DNA of 36,364 nucleotides from Hellea sp. GTDB lineage: Bacteria; Pseudomonadota; Alphaproteobacteria; Caulobacterales; Maricaulaceae. Shown here in pieces: positions 25,112 through 33,498 of this stretch (its first letter is position 1; each line of letters starts with the position of its first letter). The notes below the pieces were generated by a model that worked only from the letters and a program-made list of their open reading frames with translations, ran no database searches and was not told the origin of the DNA. The position numbers and the translations under genes are program-made. Location of the stretch: positions 1-36,364 of the forward strand of contig JAQXEH010000007.1 of the NCBI GenBank assembly GCA_029250925.1, in the 5' to 3' direction.

Positions 25112-25458
25112 AATATATAGTTTACTTATTTATAGTTATTTCTGCTGCACTTGGCTATTATGGAATACATATTGGGTTTTTGATATTCACAGCTTTTTTA
25201 TCGACAATGTTTGTAGCTCCAAGCAGAAGAGATAACCTTCAAAAGGCGCCATTAAATCCAGACTATAATCGCTTCACTGATGGTTTTTTCTTATTTTGCG
25301 GTCAGCTATTAATAACTTTTACAGTTTATATACTAGGTTGGTTTTTAGCTAATTTGAGAAGTTCCAGTGGAATGTTAGAAAATACAGCCATAGCATTACT
25401 TTTTATACTCCTGTTGGGTGTTGTTGTTGGTTTAATTGGAAAAAGGTTGGATAGATAA
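25108..25458 (+). CDS. Small multi-pass membrane protein of unknown function
   Basis: A 116-residue protein that I do not recognise. Hydrophobic stretches at about residues 2-17, 20-38, 60-82 and 92-110 suggest four membrane segments. A short hydrophilic loop (SRRDNLQKAPLNPDYNRFTDG) separates the two pairs, and the tail is basic (GKRLDR). The ATG overlaps the trmJ stop in an ATGA junction, so it is expressed with trmJ. A functional link to tRNA modification is not implied. It converges on rarD with an 11-base gap. Confidence 0.7.
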   Translation: MKYIVYLFIVISAALGYYGIHIGFLIFTAFLSTMFVAPSRRDNLQKAPLNPDYNRFTDGFFLFCGQLLITFTVYILGWFLANLRSSSGMLENTAIALLFILLLGVVVGLIGKRLDR

Positions 25459-25469
25459 AATAGTGTATT

Positions 25470-26366
25470 TTATTTTTTCGAATAGTTAAGATAGCTATCA
25501 TAACTGTACAGAATTATACCAATCCATATGAGACTGAAGCAGATCGCATAAGCGGAAGTGAAACTTTCTCCATAATATACTGCAAGAATAAATTGTCCTG
25601 TGGGACCAATATATTGAAGCATGCCTAATGTAGAGAGCTTTAGTTTTTTAGCTGCTAAAGTAAATGCCCAAAGAGGCAGTACGGTAAGAGGGCCTGCTAG
25701 TATTAACAGAAATGACATTTTAGGAGTATTTCCAAAAGTTAAACCACTTGAAGATCCAAGCCATACAAGGAATAATATTGCGGGTATAAACAAAATAGCC
25801 GTTTCTATTATTAAGCCAGGTATGGACCCAATATCTGCTTGTTTTCTAATTACTCCGTAAATAGAAAAACTTACAGCTAATACAATGGAAATATATGGGA
25901 AAACCCCCCCATATAAAGTAAGAATAAAAACACCAATAAATGCGAGTAAAACAGAAAAATTTTGGAACTTTGTTAGTTTCTCTTTAAAAAACAGAACACC
26001 GATAAGGATATACATGAGGGGGTTTATGAAATACCCTAAACTAGCTTGAAAAATTTGATCATTTTGAACCGCATATATGAAAACCCCCCAATTGATAGAT
26101 AATGCAATTGCAGAGAAAAATAACGTAGCTAATAATTTTGGACTTTTAAAAGCAGTGCTTAATTCATTCCATTGTTTGCGCATTGCTATGATTATAAGTG
26201 CAAAAGGAACGGACCAAGCTATTCGATGGGATAATATCTCCACTGGGTTAGCGTCTTGCGTTAGTTTAAAGTAAATCGGAAAAAAACCCCAAAATGTATA
26301 AGCTAAAATACCAGATATTAAACCAATACCTACATCATCAAGTTTATTTTGGTTCTCTGTGTGCAT
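25470..26366 (-). CDS. rarD: RarD-type EamA-family transporter
   Basis: A 298-residue inner-membrane permease of the drug/metabolite transporter superfamily with about ten helices. The N-terminal signature GLISGILAYTFWGFFPIYFKL and the VEILSHRIAWSVPFAL segment are typical of RarD (TIGR00688-type) proteins. Related proteins are annotated as chloramphenicol-sensitivity or amino-acid exporters, but the substrate here is unknown. The ATG follows AAGGA at six bases. It is divergent from rpsD, sharing a 177-base upstream region. Confidence 0.9.
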   Translation of the reverse strand: MHTENQNKLDDVGIGLISGILAYTFWGFFPIYFKLTQDANPVEILSHRIAWSVPFALIIIAMRKQWNELSTAFKSPKLLATLFFSAIALSINWGVFIYAVQNDQIFQASLGYFINPLMYILIGVLFFKEKLTKFQNFSVLLAFIGVFILTLYGGVFPYISIVLAVSFSIYGVIRKQADIGSIPGLIIETAILFIPAILFLVWLGSSSGLTFGNTPKMSFLLILAGPLTVLPLWAFTLAAKKLKLSTLGMLQYIGPTGQFILAVYYGESFTSAYAICFSLIWIGIILYSYDSYLNYSKK

Positions 26367-26454
26367 TTACATTCCTTGTCATAAATAAATATTTATTCAA
26401 TACCCCGTCGGTATATATTTAACTTGACTTGTGCATGTAATATTTTAGAAGGCG

Positions 26455-26543
26455 CTCAATTACGGAACGATAGAGTCTCGCCGTTGCGATCGCTAACAAC
26501 TGAATTGTTTAGCCGGGCTATGTCAAACTAAAGGCTATTACGC
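26455..26543 (+). promoter_or_regulatory. Structured rpsD leader, candidate S4 autoregulatory site
   Basis: GCTAACAA (26492-26499) pairs with TTGTTTAGC (26505-26513), with one bulged T, as a clear hairpin. TAGCC (26510-26514), overlapping its 3' arm, can instead pair with GGCTA, which overlaps the rpsD Shine-Dalgarno AAAGG. Two mutually exclusive folds are what a translational switch would need, and S4 is a known translational autoregulator in other bacteria. I cannot match it to a known leader family. Confidence 0.35.
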
Positions 26544-27164
26544 ATGTCAAAGCGCCATTCCACAAAATATAAAATTGATCGCCGTATGGGCGAAAATATA
26601 TGGGGTCGACCTAAGTCACCTGTCAACAAGCGCGCATATGCGCCTGGTCAGCACGGTGCTAACGCCCGTAGAGGTAAGATGTCTGATTTTGGTACTCAGT
26701 TGCGTGCCAAGCAGAAGCTTAAAGGCTATTATGGTAATATTACAGAAAAGCAGTTTAGAAGAACTTATGACGAGGCTACTCGTCAAAGAGGCGATGCATC
26801 TGAAAACTTGATAGGGTTACTTGAAAGGCGATTAGATACTATTGTGTATCGTTCTAAGTTTGTGCCTACAGTGTTTTCTGCACGCCAGTTCGTAAACCAT
26901 GGACATATCCTGGTTAACGGTAAGAAAGTTAATATACCTTCTTATAGATGCCGTGAAGGTGACGTAATTGAAGTTCGCGAAAAATCCAGAACTATGGCTC
27001 TTGTTCTTGAAGCATTAGAAAGTGCTGAACGAGAGCTTCCAGATTATATCAGTGTTGATCCTAAAGGAATGAAGTCGACATTTACACGAACCCCAAGTTT
27101 TGATGAAGTTCCATACCCAGTGGTAATGGAACCAAATCTAGTGGTCGAATTCTATTCAAGATAA
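26544..27164 (+). CDS. rpsD: 30S ribosomal protein S4
   Basis: Primary 16S rRNA-binding protein that nucleates assembly of the small-subunit body and contributes to decoding accuracy. The 206-residue length is standard. The N-terminal part shows [18 protein letters not shown], as in alphaproteobacterial S4, without the zinc-binding cysteines. It is followed by [33 protein letters not shown]. The S4 RNA-binding domain lies at about residues 96-155 with [15 protein letters not shown] and [26 protein letters not shown]. As usual in alphaproteobacteria it stands alone, outside the ribosomal operons. The Shine-Dalgarno AAAGG is nine bases from the ATG. It converges on grxD. Confidence 0.98.
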   Translation: MSKRHSTKYKIDRRMGENIWGRPKSPVNKRAYAPGQHGANARRGKMSDFGTQLRAKQKLKGYYGNITEKQFRRTYDEATRQRGDASENLIGLLERRLDTIVYRSKFVPTVFSARQFVNHGHILVNGKKVNIPSYRCREGDVIEVREKSRTMALVLEALESAERELPDYISVDPKGMKSTFTRTPSFDEVPYPVVMEPNLVVEFYSR

Positions 27165-27168
27165 TTAC

Positions 27169-27190
27169 ACCTAACGATTAGGTTAATTTT
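27169..27190. terminator. Weak terminator-like hairpin between rpsD and grxD
   Basis: ACCTAA (27169-27174) and TTAGGT (27178-27183) form a six-pair stem with a three-base loop, followed on the rightward strand by TAATTTT. It overlaps the grxD stop codon. The stem is AT-rich, so efficiency is doubtful. Confidence 0.4.
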
Positions 27191-27515
27191 GCGCTTCAGT
27201 TTCTATTCCATTGGAAGCTAGAAACTGGCGCATTTCGCCTGTTTCGAACATATCTTTTACGATATCACAGCCACCTATAAACTCCCCTTTGACGAAAATT
27301 TGTGGAATAGTTGGCCAATTGTTAAAGTCTTTGATCCCTTGTCTTATTTCGGCATTTTCAAGTACGTTAACACTTTCATATTTTACGCCCAGATAATCAA
27401 ATACTTGGACTACTGTTGAGGAAAAACCGCATTGTGGAAATACGGGGGTACCCTTCATGTATATAACAACATCATGGTTTTTAATTTTTTCACTTATGGC
27501 ATCATTAACTGACAT
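27183..27515 (-). CDS. grxD: Monothiol glutaredoxin Grx4 type
   Basis: A CGFS-type glutaredoxin that binds and delivers [2Fe-2S] clusters with glutathione and partners with BolA. The 110-residue protein has the active-site motif C29-G-F-S in FPQCGFS, the preceding glutathione-binding lysine in YMKGTP, the WPTIPQIF cis-proline segment and GGCDIV. The ATG has AGGA about seven bases upstream. bolA lies 1.7 kb away on the same strand, separated by an oppositely oriented peptidase gene. In many alphaproteobacteria purL, bolA and grxD are adjacent. Confidence 0.95.
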   Translation of the reverse strand: MSVNDAISEKIKNHDVVIYMKGTPVFPQCGFSSTVVQVFDYLGVKYESVNVLENAEIRQGIKDFNNWPTIPQIFVKGEFIGGCDIVKDMFETGEMRQFLASNGIETEAQN

Positions 27516-27674
27516 ATATCTTCCTACTCTTTATTTGTAAGTATGATTTATGTATCAGTATATCAATAGCCTAGTTTATAAATTCATTAAAAAAATCGTT
27601 AATTATCTAAGATATACTTGACCTACAGAAGATAAATTAGAATATATGAAATAATAATAATTAAAAGGACTGTC

Positions 27675-29246
27675 GTGCTAAAGAAAACTTCATTAATAAT
27701 ACTATCTGTTATAACTTTATTTTATTCAATAACTGCAAACACTGCCCCCTTAAAAGCTGAGTCGAAGAATATAATATTATACGGAGATGTCTCTCCTAAA
27801 ATAGCCAAGCAAACATTAGAAAAGATGGAGATATATCGCAGACTAATCATGACATTAGGCGGCTTAGATCCATACATTGATGATGAAGAAAAAATAACTA
27901 TTTATGCTTTTGATAATGGAGCTCAACTTAGAAGTTTTGTTGGAGTAAGCGGAGTGGCTGGACTTTACACCAGCGACTATGAGGGCCGTCCTATGATGGC
28001 GACGACAATAGCCAGTAACGAAAAACAAAATAGCTTTGATAATCAAGTGATGCTTCATGAATATAGTCATCATGTTCTCCATTACTACATGGAGGGTTCT
28101 TATCCGCGTTGGTATGATGAAGGGCATGCGAACTACCTTGGATGTTTCAAGATGTATGAAGGCAATGTTCTTGAGATGGGAAGCGCTTGTGCTAAACATG
28201 CGAGGTGGTTGATGGGGGATGGTTTTAAATGGGTAGATATCGAAGATGTAATAAGCGCAATACGCGTGTACCCATTTTCTGATAAATCCCCTAGAAAAAG
28301 AGGTATGATGATGAACCAATTTTATGCACAAAGTTGGTTATATGTTTCCTACCTGCAATCAAATACACAACTAAATAGAAGATTAGGATCCTACCTGGAT
28401 CTTATTAGGGGTGGCAATGACCCTATTGAAGCTTTCGAAGAGGGTTTTGGTATGAAAGCTAAGGATTTTCACAAAGCTGCCAAAAAGTATTTTGAGAGTG
28501 ATAAATTCAGTGTTCAACAATATAGACCTGGACCAGACTTTTTTGAAGTTAAGGTTTCCAGGAAAAAATTATCTGCTGGTGAAGTAAATATGCAGATGGC
28601 ATTGGGGCAAAGAAATTTTTTAAAAAAAAGCACTCTTTCCTCATATGCAAAAAAAATAAATAGTTATGAAAAAGAGTTTGGCCAAACAGCACAGTCTTTG
28701 AATGCTAGATCGCTTTATTATCAAAATAATGAAAAATATGAGGATGCGATTAGTTATGCGCAATCTGCCCTGGGGCTTGAACGAGATAATATAAACTCAA
28801 TAAGAATATTAGGCGATATTTATTTTCATAAATCTCATGATTCAAAGTTCGAAGAATTAGAAGATACAGAGCCTAGATTGTATACTCTCAATGAAGATTT
28901 AGAAGTTTCAATAAATCATTTTGAAACAGTATTAAAATATAATGACGAGGATTTCACTTCTACAGATCACTTACTGCGAATATACGGCTCCTCAGATATA
29001 CCTTTAACCTCTGCTGCTCGAAATGCTGCAATCGTTTATGAGGAGGTTCATGATAAAGGCTTTGACCCATTTCAAACCTTAAATCTTGCTAATGTATATT
29101 TAAAGTCTGGAAAATTAACTGCTGCCTGCAAATATTTTGAAAACGTTAAAAAACAAGCAGAAACAGATCCGAATAAAGATAAGTATTCATTATTTAATCA
29201 TGTGGAGCTATTAAAGCCTTCTTTTGAAGAAGAGTGTGAAATCTAG
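27675..29246 (+). CDS. Secreted zinc metallopeptidase-like protein with TPR-like C-terminus
   Basis: A 523-residue exported protein. Residues 1-28 form a signal peptide (two lysines, hydrophobic core, cleavage likely after ANTA). A gluzincin motif HEYSH lies at 128-132, and the likely third zinc ligand Glu149 follows in RWYDEGHANY, an arrangement of the peptidase MA / DUF1570-like kind. The region from about residue 300 is helical with tetratricopeptide-like units (for example ARSLYYQNNEKYEDAISYAQSAL near 350 and ALNLANVYLKSGKLTAACKYF-like helices near 475). The start is a GTG at 27675 with AAGGA six bases upstream. It sits between grxD and bolA on the opposite strand. The substrate and role are unknown. 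Confidence 0.8.
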   Translation: MLKKTSLIILSVITLFYSITANTAPLKAESKNIILYGDVSPKIAKQTLEKMEIYRRLIMTLGGLDPYIDDEEKITIYAFDNGAQLRSFVGVSGVAGLYTSDYEGRPMMATTIASNEKQNSFDNQVMLHEYSHHVLHYYMEGSYPRWYDEGHANYLGCFKMYEGNVLEMGSACAKHARWLMGDGFKWVDIEDVISAIRVYPFSDKSPRKRGMMMNQFYAQSWLYVSYLQSNTQLNRRLGSYLDLIRGGNDPIEAFEEGFGMKAKDFHKAAKKYFESDKFSVQQYRPGPDFFEVKVSRKKLSAGEVNMQMALGQRNFLKKSTLSSYAKKINSYEKEFGQTAQSLNARSLYYQNNEKYEDAISYAQSALGLERDNINSIRILGDIYFHKSHDSKFEELEDTEPRLYTLNEDLEVSINHFETVLKYNDEDFTSTDHLLRIYGSSDIPLTSAARNAAIVYEEVHDKGFDPFQTLNLANVYLKSGKLTAACKYFENVKKQAETDPNKDKYSLFNHVELLKPSFEEECEI

Positions 29247-29267
29247 GGTATTTTTAGACTACCCTAG
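29243..29267. terminator. Shared hairpin terminator candidate for the peptidase gene and bolA
   Basis: CTAGGGTA (29243-29250) and TACCCTAG (29260-29267) are perfect eight-base inverted repeats with a nine-base loop. They span both convergent stop codons (TAG at 29244-29246; bolA TAA at 29254-29256). The U-run is short on either strand, so termination would be modest. Confidence 0.5.
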
Positions 29268-29493
29268 TTTCTAATGCTAGTGCATGAAGCTCTCCATCGG
29301 AGCCGTCCATTTTTCCTTCTAGCGCTTGGTATACCATCTTATGTTGCCGAACTCTATTAAGACCCTGAAAAGATTTACTTATGACAATGGCTTTCCAATG
29401 ATTGTTGTCGCCAGCAAGGTCAATCATTTCGACCTTTGCGTCAGGAATAGACTTTACAATTAAATCGGCGATATCTTTACCAAGCATACTCAT
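29254..29493 (-). CDS. bolA: BolA-family protein
   Basis: A 79-residue BolA/IbaG-type protein that forms [2Fe-2S]-bridged complexes with CGFS glutaredoxins. The class II KH-like fold is visible: the N-terminal helix IADLIVKSIPDAKVEMIDLAG, then HWKAIVISKSFQGLNRVRQHKMVYQAL with the cluster-ligand histidine in RQHKMVY. It ends in a DGELHALALET strand-helix. The ATG at 29493 shares one base with the purL stop (TAATG), so it is translated as the last gene of the purine block; the third codon is an alternative ATG. The short form without a long N-terminal extension fits the BolA proteins placed after purL in alphaproteobacteria. Confidence 0.92.
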   Translation of the reverse strand: MSMLGKDIADLIVKSIPDAKVEMIDLAGDNNHWKAIVISKSFQGLNRVRQHKMVYQALEGKMDGSDGELHALALETRVV

Positions 29494-31694
29494 TAAGACA
29501 TTAGTTCTGGCAAGGTGTTTTCATGCTTTTCACGAACTGTTGAAATTGGTAAATCAAAAGCTCCCTCGGCTTTTATATTCATACCTCCTACTTTGCCTAC
29601 AACATATGCTTTTACGCCTCTATCTTCAGCAGTCGTCAGGATAGGATTTACGCTATTTTCTTCAACTGATATTAAATATCTCGCTTGGTCCTCACCAAAT
29701 AACCAAGCATGTAATGGACAGCCTGATGAGCGTTGTAAATGAACACCAATATTGTTTGTAAGTGCTAGCTCGCATGCCGCTATTGCCATTCCGCCGTCAG
29801 AACAATCATGAACAGCATTAACCCGCTTATTTCTGATGAGTTTTCTGATGTAATCGCCATTTATCTTTTCTACATCAAGATCTACGGGCGGGGGTGCTCC
29901 TTCTTCTCTTCTAAGTATCTCGCGAAGATATATGGATGAACCCAACCAACCGTTAGTTTCACCGATCATTATAAGAGTATCGCCTTCTTTAGCGCCAGAG
30001 ATAGATGAAAAATATTCAAGATCAGGTATAAGGCCAACCCCGCCAACAGCTGGGGTTGGCGGAATAGCTACTCCATTTGTTTCGTTGTAAAGAGATACAT
30101 TGCCCGACACAACTGGATAGTCGAAAGCTCTGCATGCTTCATTCATACCCTCAATTGCACCAACAAATTGACCCATTATATCTTCCCGTTCCGGATTTCC
30201 AAAATTCAAGCAGTCAGTAATTGCTATAGGGTCTGCGCCTACACAAGTAAGGTTTCTCCATGTTTCAGCAACACATTGTTTTCCGCCTTCGTATGGGTCG
30301 GCTTGTACATATCTTGGAGTGCAATCTGTTGTTATGGCTACAGCTTTATTTTTGTTATGTATTCTAATGATTGCTGCATCACCTCCGCTCTGACTGCTAT
30401 CGAGAGTATCTGTCATTACATGGCGATCATATTGCTCCCATATCCATCTTTTAGAGCAAATATCAGGACTTCCCATAATTCTAAGTAGAGCATCATTATA
30501 ATCTTGGGTTTCATGAATATCTGTGGAGTTGATAATGGGTAGGGGTTTTGGTATTTTATAAGGCCTGTTTAAGTTGGGTGCGTCATCTGCTAATGGGGCT
30601 ATGGGGATATCGCAAACCTTTTTCTTTTTGTGCTTTAGAACTAATCTACCAGTATCTGTTGTTTTACCAATCAACGCTACATCAAGCTCCCACTTCTCAA
30701 AAACTTCATATGCTAATTTTTCTTTACCTGGCTTTATGACCATTAACATTCTTTCCTGAGACTCAGAAAGCATCATCTCATAAGGTGTCATTCCTTCTTC
30801 TCGCTGTGGTACATCATCAAGATTAATTAAAACTCCAACGCCTCCCTTATCAGCCATTTCTATAGATGATGATGTAAGGCCAGCCGCTCCCATGTCTTGA
30901 ATGGCTATAATCGCATCTGTTTCCATTAACTCTAAGCATGCTTCGATGAGTAGTTTTTCGGTAAACGGATCACCCACTTGAACTGTTGGGCGTTTCTCCT
31001 CAGAGTTATCATCAAATTCAGCAGAGGCCATAGTCGCCCCATGAATGCCATCGCGGCCAGTTTTCGAACCCACATAAAATATTGGGTTGCCAACACCTTT
31101 AGCTGCTGAATAGAAAACCTTGTCTGTTCGTGCTAAACCCACGCACATAGCATTGACTAATATATTTCCATTGTAACCTTTGTGAAAGTTTGTTTCGCCG
31201 CCCACAGTTGGCACTCCGACACAATTCCCATATCCACCGATTCCGGCTACTACACCATTTACTAACTGCTTGGTCTTCCAGTGAGAATGCTCACCGAATC
31301 TCAATGCGTTCATTAATGCAATTGGTCTGGCTCCCATCGTGAAGACATCGCGCATGATACCACCGACCCCAGTAGCTGCGCCTTGATATGGCTCGATATA
31401 TGATGGGTGATTGTGGGATTCCATTTTAAAGATTATTGCATCCCCATCATCTATGTCGATTACACCGGCATTCTCGCCTGGTCCTTGAATTACTCTATCG
31501 CCTTTAGTCAAAAACTTGCTAAGGTGTCGACGTGAAGACTTGTATGAGCAATGCTCTGACCACATGACCGAAAATATTCCTAATTCATTTATGTTAGGCT
31601 CCCTCCCAAGTCGGTCTTGGATTACTTTATATTCTTCCTCAGAAAGACCATGCTCAGCTACTACTTCGGGAGTAATTTTTACCTTTGTGCTCAT
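29493..31694 (-). CDS. purL: Phosphoribosylformylglycinamidine synthase, large subunit PurL (small type)
   Basis: The ATP-dependent synthetase subunit of the PurSQL complex, converting FGAR to FGAM, the fourth step of de novo purine synthesis. At 733 residues it is the short PurL that needs PurS and PurQ, not the fused 1,300-residue enzyme. Key blocks are [15 protein letters not shown] near residue 45, [23 protein letters not shown] with the catalytic/ATP residues, and the second-half repeat with [10 protein letters not shown] and [10 protein letters not shown]. The stop and start each overlap neighbours by one base (TAATG) with bolA and purQ, consistent with a tightly coupled operon and equal subunit supply. 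Confidence 0.97.
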   Translation of the reverse strand: MSTKVKITPEVVAEHGLSEEEYKVIQDRLGREPNINELGIFSVMWSEHCSYKSSRRHLSKFLTKGDRVIQGPGENAGVIDIDDGDAIIFKMESHNHPSYIEPYQGAATGVGGIMRDVFTMGARPIALMNALRFGEHSHWKTKQLVNGVVAGIGGYGNCVGVPTVGGETNFHKGYNGNILVNAMCVGLARTDKVFYSAAKGVGNPIFYVGSKTGRDGIHGATMASAEFDDNSEEKRPTVQVGDPFTEKLLIEACLELMETDAIIAIQDMGAAGLTSSSIEMADKGGVGVLINLDDVPQREEGMTPYEMMLSESQERMLMVIKPGKEKLAYEVFEKWELDVALIGKTTDTGRLVLKHKKKKVCDIPIAPLADDAPNLNRPYKIPKPLPIINSTDIHETQDYNDALLRIMGSPDICSKRWIWEQYDRHVMTDTLDSSQSGGDAAIIRIHNKNKAVAITTDCTPRYVQADPYEGGKQCVAETWRNLTCVGADPIAITDCLNFGNPEREDIMGQFVGAIEGMNEACRAFDYPVVSGNVSLYNETNGVAIPPTPAVGGVGLIPDLEYFSSISGAKEGDTLIMIGETNGWLGSSIYLREILRREEGAPPPVDLDVEKINGDYIRKLIRNKRVNAVHDCSDGGMAIAACELALTNNIGVHLQRSSGCPLHAWLFGEDQARYLISVEENSVNPILTTAEDRGVKAYVVGKVGGMNIKAEGAFDLPISTVREKHENTLPELMS

Positions 31695-32356
31695 TAAATA
31701 GACTCAATAATTGATTTAAATAATTTAATTCCATCGGTTCCCCCGTGCAGTGGATCAATTGCACGTTCTGGATGAGGCATCATACCAAAAATATTTCCAC
31801 GCTCATTGCATATTCCAGCTATGTCATTGACAGAACCATTGGGATTATCTTTATAGCGAAATATTACCTGCCCTTGACCTTCAATTTTATTCAGGGTCTC
31901 TTTATCTGCATAATAATTACCATCATGGTGGGCTACTGGATAAACCACCTCTGATTGATCATTATATTTTGATGTATATCGCGAAGTATTATTGACTATT
32001 TCTAATTTTTCAGGTCGACAAACAAACTTTAAGCCTTTGTTTCTCATGAGTGCACCTGGTAGTAGGCCAGCCTCAGTCAAAACTTGAAATCCATTACAGA
32101 AGCCTGCAATTGCTAATCCTTTTTTTGCTTTCTTCACAAGATCTGCAACTATGGGTGATCTAGAGGCCATTGCTCCGCATCTTAAGTAATCACCATAAGA
32201 AAAACCGCCAGGGATAACTACAAATTCTATATCGTTCGGAAGCTCTATGTCTCGGTGCCAAACCATTACGGGTTTTATTCCTGTAACTTTATGCAGAGCC
32301 ACGGCTGCGTCACGGTCGCAGTTAGAGGCAGGAAAGGTGATGACTGCTGTTCGCAT
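31694..32356 (-). CDS. purQ: FGAM synthase glutaminase subunit PurQ
   Basis: A class I glutamine amidotransferase that supplies ammonia to PurL. The 220 residues carry the nucleophile elbow GFCNGFQ with the catalytic cysteine (about residue 87) and the C-terminal His-Glu pair in [11 protein letters not shown]. The N-terminal strand [15 protein letters not shown] and [16 protein letters not shown] are typical of PurQ. It overlaps purL and purS by one base each in TAATG junctions. Confidence 0.97.
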   Translation of the reverse strand: MRTAVITFPASNCDRDAAVALHKVTGIKPVMVWHRDIELPNDIEFVVIPGGFSYGDYLRCGAMASRSPIVADLVKKAKKGLAIAGFCNGFQVLTEAGLLPGALMRNKGLKFVCRPEKLEIVNNTSRYTSKYNDQSEVVYPVAHHDGNYYADKETLNKIEGQGQVIFRYKDNPNGSVNDIAGICNERGNIFGMMPHPERAIDPLHGGTDGIKLFKSIIESI

Positions 32357-32598
32357 TACTTCTTTATCTCTACAAGGTAACTTTCTATTACGGTGTTTGC
32401 TAGTAATTTCTCACACATGTCAGTGACTCTTTTGTATGCTAGGTCTGTGTCTTTACCTTTTATATCTATCTCTATAACTTTTCCCTGGCGGGCATTGACT
32501 ACTTCATCAAACCCAAGATCATTGAGTGATCTAGAAATAGCTCTTCCTTGGGGGTCTAGAACACCTGGTTTTAGGCCTATATGAATTATTGCTTTCAT
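32356..32598 (-). CDS. purS: FGAM synthase subunit PurS
   Basis: The small bridging subunit that joins PurL and PurQ and helps pass ammonia between them. The 80-residue length is usual. The motif order is [21 protein letters not shown], then [14 protein letters not shown], and the C-terminal [17 protein letters not shown] strand, all typical of PurS. It lies ten bases downstream of purC and shares one base with purQ. Confidence 0.96.
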   Translation of the reverse strand: MKAIIHIGLKPGVLDPQGRAISRSLNDLGFDEVVNARQGKVIEIDIKGKDTDLAYKRVTDMCEKLLANTVIESYLVEIKK

Positions 32599-32608
32599 TG
32601 ATAACTCG

Positions 32609-33385
32609 CTATTCTTCGTTGGTTACTACGGAAAGGGTAGGTTTGCCTTGAGGCGGATTTGATTGAAGAATCCCTAAACGAGTCGCAACTTCTGTGTAGG
32701 CTTCCGTTACATCGCCTAGGTCTCTGCGAAACCTATCTTTGTCTAATTTTTTATTGGTATCCCTATCCCAAAGTCTGCAACTATCCGGACTAATTTCATC
32801 AGCTAGTATAACTTGATGACCACCATTAAGGTCGGGTAATCGTCCAAATTCTATTTTGAAGTCTATCAGGTTAATCCCTATGCCGGCAAACATGCCCTGT
32901 AAGTAATCATTGATACGTAACGTCATTGCAATCATTTCATCAAGTTCAGAGTGTGTAGCCCAGCCGAATGCGTGGATATGTTCTTCCGCTATCAATGGGT
33001 CTCCCAGGTCGTCACGCTTGAGACAAAATTCTACTATTGATCGCGGTAGTTTTTCTCCCTCCTCAATACCTAATCGCTTAGACATTGTACCAGCAGCTGT
33101 ATTTCTACAAATAACTTCAAGGGGGATTATCTCAACTTTTTTGATTAACTGCTCACGCATGTTTATTCGTTTGAGAAAATGTGTGGGTATGCCTATTTCA
33201 GATAAGCGTAACATTACGTACTCAGATATTCTATTGTTCAGAACACCCTTGCCATCAAGAGTTGCTTTTTTTTGAGCGTTAAAGGCAGTGGCATCATCCT
33301 TAAAATATTGAACTAAAGTTCCTGGTTCAGGTCCTTCGTAAAGTATTTTTGCTTTACCTTCATAGATCTTTTTTCGACGGCTCAT
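32609..33385 (-). CDS. purC: SAICAR synthase
   Basis: It ligates aspartate to CAIR using ATP, the eighth step of purine synthesis. The 258-residue product starts [18 protein letters not shown], the standard N-terminus with the KAK ATP-binding segment. It also has [18 protein letters not shown] (substrate-binding loop), [10 protein letters not shown] and [14 protein letters not shown]. The frame is open upstream to an ATG at 33427, but that extension is not family-like and contains the 33402-33414 hairpin; the start at 33385 has AGAG at a reasonable distance. It is the first of the coupled purC-S-Q-L-bolA set. DUF1476, often found next to purC in alphaproteobacteria, is absent. Confidence 0.95.
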   Translation of the reverse strand: MSRRKKIYEGKAKILYEGPEPGTLVQYFKDDATAFNAQKKATLDGKGVLNNRISEYVMLRLSEIGIPTHFLKRINMREQLIKKVEIIPLEVICRNTAAGTMSKRLGIEEGEKLPRSIVEFCLKRDDLGDPLIAEEHIHAFGWATHSELDEMIAMTLRINDYLQGMFAGIGINLIDFKIEFGRLPDLNGGHQVILADEISPDSCRLWDRDTNKKLDKDRFRRDLGDVTEAYTEVATRLGILQSNPPQGKPTLSVVTNEE

Positions 33386-33401
33386 ATTTATCTCTTTTTG
33401 G

Positions 33402-33414
33402 CCCCGACTCGGGG
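33402..33414 (-). promoter_or_regulatory. Hairpin in the purC leader
   Basis: CCCCG (33402-33406) and CGGGG (33410-33414) form a compact five-pair G/C stem with a three-base loop, 17-29 bases before the purC ATG. On the leftward message it is followed by A residues, not U, so it is not a terminator. It is a stable stem in an otherwise AT-rich gap and may tune purC translation or mRNA stability. Confidence 0.35.
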
Positions 33415-33498
33415 AGCAACTGAACATGATTTATAGCTTATTCAATCAATAACGGCAATGTTCATCATTTCATTAGTTGTTGAAACAGTTTAACAAAC

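Noticed and set aside
27864-28331. Leftward 155-codon frame inside the peptidase gene
   Set aside because: It is a histidine-rich shadow created by the antisense of the peptidase gene, which has a signal peptide and zinc motif in the sense frame.
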